From NCBI RefSeq assembly GCF_014172375.1, contig NZ_WNXD01000001.1, positions 1,488,001 to 1,552,000 on the forward strand: 64,000 bases of DNA, in the 5' to 3' direction. Below the pieces are notes generated by a model, which saw only the letters and a program-made list of their open reading frames with translations, ran no database searches and was not told the origin of the DNA. Both the position numbers and the translations under genes were made by a program. Positions 58,237-64,000 of the stretch are shown one piece after another. This stretch comes from Pedobacter planticolens. GTDB lineage: Bacteria > Bacteroidota > Bacteroidia > Sphingobacteriales > Sphingobacteriaceae. Each line of letters begins with the position of its first letter. Positions within the stretch are counted from its first letter, which is position 1.

Positions 58237-60930
58237 TTAAGCGATAAAATCCTTTGCTTTGATCAATACCTGTGTTAAACCATATGCATTTTTTCCTCCT
58301 GCTGTTGCATAAAATGGCTGGCCGCCGCCTCCACCTTGAATTTCTTTACCTAATTCGCGAACAATTTTTGCAGCATTTAGCTTTTCTGAAACAATATTCT
58401 CAGAAATCATTACTGTAATTCCTGGTTTATCATCAATTAAAGTAGTAAACACTAAATACAAATCTGACACTAAGGCTTTAACTTCAAAAGCTAGGTTTTT
58501 TACGGCTTCTGCACTTGGCAAATCAACTTGTGTGGCAATAAAGTTAATGCCATTTATATTTTCTGCTTGGGCGGCAATATCTTGTTTCATATCACCAGCT
58601 TTAGCTGAAATACTTTTCTCAACTTCCTTTTTCAATTTGGCATTTTCATCCAATAAAGCTTGTACCGCAAGGCTGATATTCTGATTTCCTTTTAGTAACC
58701 CTTTTAATTGATTTAATTCTTTGCTTTGGTTAACGATGAATTGCTCTGCTTTTGCTGCCGTAATAGCTTCTATACGACGAACACCTGCCGCAACAGCACT
58801 TTCTGAAACAATTTTGAAATAACCAATTTGTCCAGTTGCTTTTACGTGTGTACCACCGCACAATTCTTTAGAAAAATGATCGTCAAAAGTAATTACACGA
58901 ACAAAATCGCCATATTTTTCACCAAATAAAGCAGTTACACCAGAGGTGATGGCCTCATCATAAGGTACATTTCGTTGTTCTTTTAGATGAATATTCTCTC
59001 TAATTTTTTGATTAACGATATGTTCGATTTTCGCTAAATCTTCTTCACTAATTTTAGCAAAGTGCGAAAAATCGAAACGTAAATTATCTGAATTGACTAA
59101 ACTTCCTTTTTGATTAACATGAGAACCCAAAACTTTCTTTAAAGCGGCATGCAATAAGTGAGTTGCCGAGTGATTATCTTCTGTTAAAACTCTTTTATCT
59201 TCATCAATTACTGCCCAAAATTTACCATCCAAATCTGTTGGCAACGTATCTGTGTAATGAACAATTACACCATTTTCTTTTTTGGTATCCGTTATTTCTA
59301 CCCAAAACTGACGGCTGTGATCTTCTAAACGACCAATATCTCCAACTTGTCCGCCACTTTCTGCGTAAAAAGGAGTTTGGCGTAAAACGATTTGATATTG
59401 CTCTTTCCCTTTTGCACTTACTTTACGGTATTTTAAAATCTCAGTTTCTATTTCCGTTAAATCATAACCTACAAATTCGGTATCGTTATCTTGATTAACA
59501 ATTACCCAATCTCCTGTATCAATTGCGGTAGCAGCACGAGAGCGATTTTTTTGTTCAGCCAATGCGGAATTAAAACCTTCCATATCGACTGTAAGCATAT
59601 TCTCATGGGCAACAAGTTGAGTTAAATCTATTGGAAACCCATAGGTATCAAATAATTCGAATGCAAAATCTCCTGGTAGTTTATACCATCCCTTATTTAC
59701 ATAACCAGGCTCCAATGGACCTTTTCTTCCACTCAATAAGTAGCTCTTACCTTCAACAAATTCATTAATCCTTAACAATCCCTTCCCTAAAGTTCTTAAG
59801 AATGAAACCTCTTCTTCTAAAACTACTTTCTGAACGAAATCTTTTTGCAAATACAACTCATCAAAAACACCTTTAAATTGTTCTGCTAACACTGGCACTA
59901 ATTGATTTAAAAATGGTTCTTTTAAGTTTAAAAAAGTATATGCATAACGCACTGCTCTACGTAAAATCCTACGAATTACATAACCTGCTTTATTATTAGA
60001 AGGTAACTGACCATCGGCAATTACAAAAGAAATTGCTCTGATATGATCAGCCATTACACGCATCGCAACCGCTTCGTTCCATCCTTTTTCTCCAGGTTCA
60101 GCACTGCTACTATATTTAATACCAGATTTTTCTGAAATAAATTGAATTAACGGCTGGAAAACATCGGTATCATAATTTGAGGTTTTTTGTTGTAGAACAC
60201 GCACTAAACGCTCAAAACCCATTCCCGTATCTACATGTTGTGCAGGTAATGGTTTTAAAGAACCATCCTTAACGCGGTTAAATTGCATAAATACATTGTT
60301 CCAAATCTCAATTACTTGAGGATGGTCTGCATTTACCAAATCTTTTCCGCTAGATGCGTTTCTCTCTGCTAACGGGCGACAATCTACATGGATTTCTGAG
60401 CAAGGTCCACAAGGTCCTGTATCACCCATTTCCCAAAAATTGTCCTTTTTATTTCCTAGAATAATACGGTCTTCATCAACAAATTGTTTCCACAATTCAA
60501 AAGCTTCTGTATCTCTTGGCAAACCTTCCTTTTCATCTCCCTCAAAAATAGAAACGTATAATTGGTCTTTCGGAATTTTATACACTTCAGTTAATAATTC
60601 CCAACTCCAAGCGATGGCTTCTTTTTTAAAATAATCGCCGAAGCTCCAATTACCCAGCATCTCGAACATGGTGTGGTGGTAGGTATCAATACCCACTTCT
60701 TCTAAATCGTTATGCTTGCCCGAAACACGTAGACAACGTTGTGTATCAGCTACACGAGGATATTTTACGACAGCTTCGCCCAAAAACAAATCTTTAAATT
60801 GGTTCATTCCCGCATTGGTAAACATTAAAGTTGGGTCGTTTTTAACCACAATTGGCGCCGATGGTACAATGTGATGCTGTTTACTTTTGAAAAAATCTAA
60901 ATAGGTTTGTCTTATTTCTTTTGCTGTCAT
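58237..60930 (-). CDS. alaS: Alanyl-tRNA synthetase
   Basis: 897 residues. Class II core 1-240 (MTAKEIRQTYLDFFKSKQHH; MFTNAGMNQFKDLFLGEAVV; GDTGPCGPCSEIHVDCRPLA), tRNA recognition region, editing domain with HNSATHLLHAALKKVLGSH and ELCGGTHVKATGQIGYFKIV (zinc-type HxxxH...CGGTH), and C-terminal oligomerisation/GQPFYATAGGK segment. Essential and expected to be single-copy. Confidence 0.97.
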   Translation of the reverse strand: MTAKEIRQTYLDFFKSKQHHIVPSAPIVVKNDPTLMFTNAGMNQFKDLFLGEAVVKYPRVADTQRCLRVSGKHNDLEEVGIDTYHHTMFEMLGNWSFGDYFKKEAIAWSWELLTEVYKIPKDQLYVSIFEGDEKEGLPRDTEAFELWKQFVDEDRIILGNKKDNFWEMGDTGPCGPCSEIHVDCRPLAERNASSGKDLVNADHPQVIEIWNNVFMQFNRVKDGSLKPLPAQHVDTGMGFERLVRVLQQKTSNYDTDVFQPLIQFISEKSGIKYSSSAEPGEKGWNEAVAMRVMADHIRAISFVIADGQLPSNNKAGYVIRRILRRAVRYAYTFLNLKEPFLNQLVPVLAEQFKGVFDELYLQKDFVQKVVLEEEVSFLRTLGKGLLRINEFVEGKSYLLSGRKGPLEPGYVNKGWYKLPGDFAFELFDTYGFPIDLTQLVAHENMLTVDMEGFNSALAEQKNRSRAATAIDTGDWVIVNQDNDTEFVGYDLTEIETEILKYRKVSAKGKEQYQIVLRQTPFYAESGGQVGDIGRLEDHSRQFWVEITDTKKENGVIVHYTDTLPTDLDGKFWAVIDEDKRVLTEDNHSATHLLHAALKKVLGSHVNQKGSLVNSDNLRFDFSHFAKISEEDLAKIEHIVNQKIRENIHLKEQRNVPYDEAITSGVTALFGEKYGDFVRVITFDDHFSKELCGGTHVKATGQIGYFKIVSESAVAAGVRRIEAITAAKAEQFIVNQSKELNQLKGLLKGNQNISLAVQALLDENAKLKKEVEKSISAKAGDMKQDIAAQAENINGINFIATQVDLPSAEAVKNLAFEVKALVSDLYLVFTTLIDDKPGITVMISENIVSEKLNAAKIVRELGKEIQGGGGGQPFYATAGGKNAYGLTQVLIKAKDFIA

Positions 60931-60969
60931 TCTGTGTAGAAAATTTGGAAGAACAAAATTAAAATTTTA

Positions 60970-61002
60970 TTGCGGTATTCTACTAAAATCCCTTTACATT
61001 TG
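60970..61002 (+). promoter_or_regulatory. Putative promoter of the MerR-type gene
   Basis: TTG (60970-60972), a 22-nt spacer and TACATTTG (60995-61002), matching TTG / TAnnTTTG. Confidence 0.5.
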
Positions 61003-61048
61003 AATACTTTAAGTAAAAGCTGCAAACAATTCATAATCAGATTAAAAC

Positions 61049-61384
61049 ATGCCGTACAAAGACAGAGAAATTAATAAAATGTATTATACTATGGGCGAGG
61101 TTACCGAAATGTTTGGCGTAAATGCCTCACAAATTAGGTTTTATGAAAAGGAATTTGATGTGTTGCAACCTAAGAAAAACAAAAAAGGAAATAGACTTTT
61201 TACTCCTGAGGATATCGAAAATTTAAAGATTATTTTTCACTTGGTGGATGATAAAGGTTTTACTTTAAAAGGCGCCAAAGATCATTTGAAGAATAACAAT
61301 AGTGAGGTTAAAGAAAACCAAAAAGTTATTGCTTCGCTAGAAAAATTGAAAGATTTCTTATTGAGGTTGAACGAAGAAATATAA
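61049..61384 (+). CDS. MerR-family transcriptional regulator, HTH only
   Basis: 111 residues. Winged helix about 12-82: MYYTMGEVTEMFGVNASQIR, then FYEKEFDVLQPKKNKKGNRL and FTPEDIENLKIIFHLVDDKG. A short coiled helix ends the protein; there is no effector-binding domain, so it is a minimal MerR-like protein. Convergent with the next gene; divergent from alaS. Confidence 0.9.
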   Translation: MPYKDREINKMYYTMGEVTEMFGVNASQIRFYEKEFDVLQPKKNKKGNRLFTPEDIENLKIIFHLVDDKGFTLKGAKDHLKNNNSEVKENQKVIASLEKLKDFLLRLNEEI

Positions 61385-61391
61385 ATCTAGT

Positions 61392-62006
61392 TTAATCTCT
61401 TGCACTTAGCGCAGTCATTTTAGTAGTAGTAGTAGTAACTACGTTATTAGTATAAAACGGATTGTTTTTAAACACCAAATTCATATTCAATTTTAAATCA
61501 TCGTTGTTGCTAAGAGAAGCTAATGCAAAAGTTGATTCTTGATGATAATCACTTAATTTTATTGATTTAGAGCCATTTAAGGTAATACTTTGATCGTTAT
61601 TCATTACAAAACTAAATTCGATATCCGTTCTGTTACTCACTCCGCCAATATTTAAAACTCCTACAGCGTGAATCATTTTCATTGTTGGTAAAATCATTAC
61701 ATGAGTCAATTTGAAGCTTATTGCTTTATTGGTTATTGACTTATTCTCAGTAGTAAACGACGGCAAAGCGAGTTCAAATGAATTAATTTCATCCAAAATA
61801 CCATCTTTAACTATAAAATTACCTTCGGCACTTAGTGAGCTTGATATATTCTGATTTGAATCGATAGAAATTTTAATCTGCGAATCCCCTTCTACTTTAT
61901 AAGGAGTTTGTGCTTTAGCGCTCTGTACAAATAAGATACTTGTTAAAATAAGGGAAAATAACGTAATGCTTTTAAAATTTGATACGGCATCGTAGTAGTT
62001 CTTCAT
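61392..62006 (-). CDS. Secreted YceI-like lipid-binding-fold protein
   Basis: 204 residues. N-terminal signal region about 10-33 (ITLFSLILTSILFVQSAKA). YKVEGDSQIKISIDSNQNIS opens a beta-sandwich resembling YceI proteins, and GVLNIGGVSNRTDIEFSFVM fits its later strands. C-terminal run of five Thr (VVTTTTTKM) is coded by repeated triplets. The relationship to YceI is weak, and the ligand unknown. Confidence 0.6.
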   Translation of the reverse strand: MKNYYDAVSNFKSITLFSLILTSILFVQSAKAQTPYKVEGDSQIKISIDSNQNISSSLSAEGNFIVKDGILDEINSFELALPSFTTENKSITNKAISFKLTHVMILPTMKMIHAVGVLNIGGVSNRTDIEFSFVMNNDQSITLNGSKSIKLSDYHQESTFALASLSNNDDLKLNMNLVFKNNPFYTNNVVTTTTTKMTALSARD

Positions 62007-62381
62007 CTCTTTACTATTAAGGAATAAGTTTCAATTGTGTTTGTGTAGCTAAAGGAGAAATAAAATTTAATCTTTTTTTCGTGCCACAAATCTAATCTAA
62101 CATAAATATTTTATTATTTAACAAAAAATATTTTTTCAATTCCTGCTGCCCCATTAATTATCTTACTAAATAAGAGTATTTAAGCTTCATTATTAATACA
62201 TTAGGCAATGATATAATGTGGAAAAGTATTTTAAAATATTTTTCGTAACAAAATTGATAATGTATTAATTGAGGTGATAATTACCCATTATGGGGAAATT
62301 ATGATATATTAATGTAGAAATATATCTACATATAAATTTAATACTAACCTAAAATAGTTTTAATATTTTCAAGAAATCTTA
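62007..62381. other. AT-rich gene-free region
   Basis: No coding sequence seen. It contains ATTAATACATTA (62192-62203) and TAATGTATTAAT (62258-62269), perfect inverted arms 54 bp apart, and a small hairpin TGTAGA/TCTACA (62313-62330). The first 90 bases probably hold the promoter of the YceI-like gene. Confidence 0.55.
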
Positions 62382-62651
62382 CTAATGACTTGTTATTAGA
62401 GTTTCTTTAACATTTTCTAAACTAGCATTTAGAAACTTACATTCGATGAATTTACCAATGTCTGCTATAAATTCATTAGACATTTCTCTTCCGCCAATTT
62501 GCTCCCAACCATTGGTTACTTTTTTAATGGTTCCAACTAATTGATCGCCGATGCAAACGCAAAACACATCGTTTACATCTAATTGTAATAAGGTATAGAG
62601 ATATGGGAGTTGGTTATCAAACAATTCGCACAAATAATCAATTTTCACCAT
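62382..62651 (-). CDS. Small conserved-looking hypothetical protein (89 aa)
   Basis: Begins MVKIDYLCELFDNQLPYLYT; GDQLVGTIKKVTNGWEQIGG and EFIADIGKFIECKF follow. No signal peptide or span. The pattern GxIKKxxxGWxQxxGxxMS resembles a small family I have seen in this phylum but cannot name. Stands alone with AT-rich flanks. Confidence 0.6.
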   Translation of the reverse strand: MVKIDYLCELFDNQLPYLYTLLQLDVNDVFCVCIGDQLVGTIKKVTNGWEQIGGREMSNEFIADIGKFIECKFLNASLENVKETLITSH

Positions 62652-62811
62652 GATGCACTGTAAATTAATTTTCCATTGAATAAACCCTACAGCAATAACC
62701 GAAATCTGACTTAATTGTTTGTAAAAAAATAGTTGTAAAACTATTCTTATGCAAAAGCTAAATCAGTTAATGAATTTAAGAATTTTTGAGGATAAATGCA
62801 ATAGAAATAAT

Positions 62812-63720
62812 CTACTCCACTCCCTTTACTTGCATTGGCAAGGTATAAATAGAATTACCTGCGGTGATAAACAAGATGTTTTTCTTTTTTCCTGCAAAGC
62901 AGATGTTAGATGTGCGTGTGATTGAAACATTGATATATGCAATTTGCTTACCTGCTTTATTGAAGACAGTAACACCGTTTCCGGTTAAGTATATATTTCC
63001 TTGCTCATCTAAAGTCATTCCGTCTGAACCTTGATTGATAAGTAATACTCTATTTTTTAAAGAGCCATCTGGTTGAATATCGTATTGATAAGTTTTACTG
63101 CCTTTTGCATCGGCTACATATAATGTTTTTCCATCGGCTGTGCCTACAATACCATTTGGTCTTTGTAAACTATCATCGACTACTGTGACTTGTTTATCCC
63201 TTTTGGGCAGGTAATAAACTTTCTCTCCTACTATTTCGGGAGCTTTTCTTGCCCAGTAGTTTCTTTGATAATAAGGATCGGTAAAGTAAATACCTCCTTT
63301 TTTATCTATCCATAAATCATTTGGACCATTTAAGTTGCTTTCTTTGGGATTTTGATAAATGAGTGTTGGGTTTGCATTTTTATCGAATGATAGAATTTGG
63401 AAGTTTTCATCTGCACAGGCAAGCAAGTTTCCTTTTTTATCGAAATAAGTGCCATTTGCTCTTGAGGCTTTATCTGTAAACAAAGTTAGTTTATTATCTA
63501 CGCTGTATTTCCAAATTGTATTGTTTGGTTGGTCGGTAAAGAATACGTTGCCTTTTTTATCGACTGATGCACCTTCTGTAAATTTGAATTGGGAAGAAAT
63601 TAGTTTTAGACTATCTTGATTAAAGAGTGTTTTATTTCCGCTTTGCGCTTTTACTGCTAATGAGGATAAAAAACAAACTATAAATATCTTGATAGCTAAG
63701 CTAAATTTTATCCTTTCCAT
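62812..63720 (-). CDS. Secreted SMP-30/gluconolactonase-like beta-propeller
   Basis: 302 residues, signal peptide about 1-25 (cut after VKA). Six-bladed propeller with the family signature: FTEGASVDKKGNVFFTDQPN, SNLNGPNDLWIDKKGGIYFT, DDSLQRPNGIVGTADGKTLY, and DGMTLDEQGNIYLTG. Glu in TEGAS and Asn/Asp in GPNDLW and RPNG are the usual metal ligands. Probably a lactonase; substrate unknown. Overlaps the upstream membrane protein gene by 13 bp. Confidence 0.9.
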   Translation of the reverse strand: MERIKFSLAIKIFIVCFLSSLAVKAQSGNKTLFNQDSLKLISSQFKFTEGASVDKKGNVFFTDQPNNTIWKYSVDNKLTLFTDKASRANGTYFDKKGNLLACADENFQILSFDKNANPTLIYQNPKESNLNGPNDLWIDKKGGIYFTDPYYQRNYWARKAPEIVGEKVYYLPKRDKQVTVVDDSLQRPNGIVGTADGKTLYVADAKGSKTYQYDIQPDGSLKNRVLLINQGSDGMTLDEQGNIYLTGNGVTVFNKAGKQIAYINVSITRTSNICFAGKKKNILFITAGNSIYTLPMQVKGVE

Positions 63721-64000
63721 GTACCGCTTTTCTTTAAATAACGGATGGTAAGGTAATAAATAGCTAAAACAATAGCCGTAGCAATTCCTATTTTATTTCT
63801 TAATTCTTCATCACCCTGTGTTAATTGTGGGTAATAGAAAAGTAGGATAACTATGATCCCTGCTAGCCAAACGGTTTGTGTATTGTACTCTTTAATAAGC
63901 CAACGTTTACCGTTAAATGCCATGTTGTTTATGGTTTTTGTGAGTCCACTGAAGTTAATCCACCATCTGTTTACACGAGTGCAATAGGCATCGAATTGTT
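63708..64000 (-). CDS. Small membrane protein, runs off the right edge (start outside)
   Basis: The frame stays open from the edge to the stop at 63708. The edge-proximal part reads FDAYCTRVNRWWINFSGLTK and joins MAFNGKRWLIKEYNTQTVWL, so the internal ATG at 63923 is probably not the true start. Two spans: about TVWLAGIIVILLFYYPQ and IGIATAIVLAIYYLTIRYL. It ends KKSGTWKG and overlaps the lactonase-like gene by 13 bp. Function unknown. Confidence 0.65.
   Translation of the reverse strand, partial: QFDAYCTRVNRWWINFSGLTKTINNMAFNGKRWLIKEYNTQTVWLAGIIVILLFYYPQLTQGDEELRNKIGIATAIVLAIYYLTIRYLKKSGTWKG

Noticed and set aside
59163..59498. 111-codon plus-strand frame inside alaS
   Set aside because: Antisense shadow of the editing-domain region of alaS.
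61420..61440. Triplet repeat as a phase-variation tract
   Set aside because: Repeat length changes would keep the frame and only vary a Thr run at the C-terminus.
62070..62086. Sigma-54 promoter upstream of the YceI-like gene (TGGCACG on the minus strand)
   Set aside because: The -24 box is perfect but no GC stands at the -12 position; only A run follows.

Overview
The window looks like a chromosomal segment of a low-GC Bacteroidota bacterium, most likely a Sphingobacteriaceae member close to Pedobacter. Reasons: a TonB-dependent receptor with a carboxypeptidase-regulatory-like N-terminus; many start sites without a Shine-Dalgarno; several promoters of the Bacteroidota type (TTTG, 17-23 nt, TAnnTTTG), including one that fits the tRNA-Ser start exactly; AT-rich intergenic DNA full of palindromic repeats. 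The genus is an inference.

Layout. 1-7.4 kb: start of serC, a TonB receptor behind rpe, a missed small gene, the rpsO-pnp unit, and a two-gene nucleotidyltransferase cassette. 7.6-14.1 kb: a thioesterase, a MATE exporter with a long structured leader, ddl, and a PASTA protein-mltG-thioesterase-YihY run (cell envelope). 14.2-20 kb: tRNA-Ser(UGA), then an operon for the oxidative pentose phosphate pathway (ROK/polyphosphate-glucokinase-like kinase, HAD phosphatase, gnd, zwf, pgl). 20-25 kb: alkylation repair (Ada-like methyltransferase plus AlkB) facing ppk1-ppx, then a histone-H1-like protein. 25-36 kb: YajQ, GNAT, GH43, rlmF with a conserved unknown protein, Hsp20, thioesterase, FAD oxidase-folB, a glutaryl-CoA-type dehydrogenase, and a GxxExxY nuclease-fold gene framed by inverted repeats. 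35-40 kb: lysA, lysC and a phosphohexomutase.

39.75-40.69 kb is the only long non-coding tract. It holds an array of 11-bp repeats, a 385-bp IS21-like derivative with no transposase, and a perfect 48-bp palindrome. Next is a beta-mannosidase that seems to have lost both of its immunoglobulin-like domains. 42.8-47.2 kb is the most system-like block: a Cys-motif membrane protein, an MbnP-like lipoprotein, an MbnH-like di-heme peroxidase, an outer-membrane-type protein whose predicted mature end is CDICGC, an SCO copper chaperone and a cytochrome c. It reads as a periplasmic copper/redox operon.

rnpB follows (47.35-47.72 kb, no protein), then an NtrC-type regulator, a ClC channel, and a Crp/Fnr regulator with FNR-like cysteines and a cluster of ATTGT/ACAAT dyads in front of it. 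52-64 kb: RluA-type synthase, PhoB-type regulator, TlpA lipoprotein, gatB, a tandem pair of Tyr/Gly/His-rich secreted proteins behind a sigma-54-like site, alaS, a MerR regulator, a YceI-like protein, an SMP-30 protein and a membrane protein that runs off the right edge. The window has no CRISPR array, no intact transposase and no rRNA.
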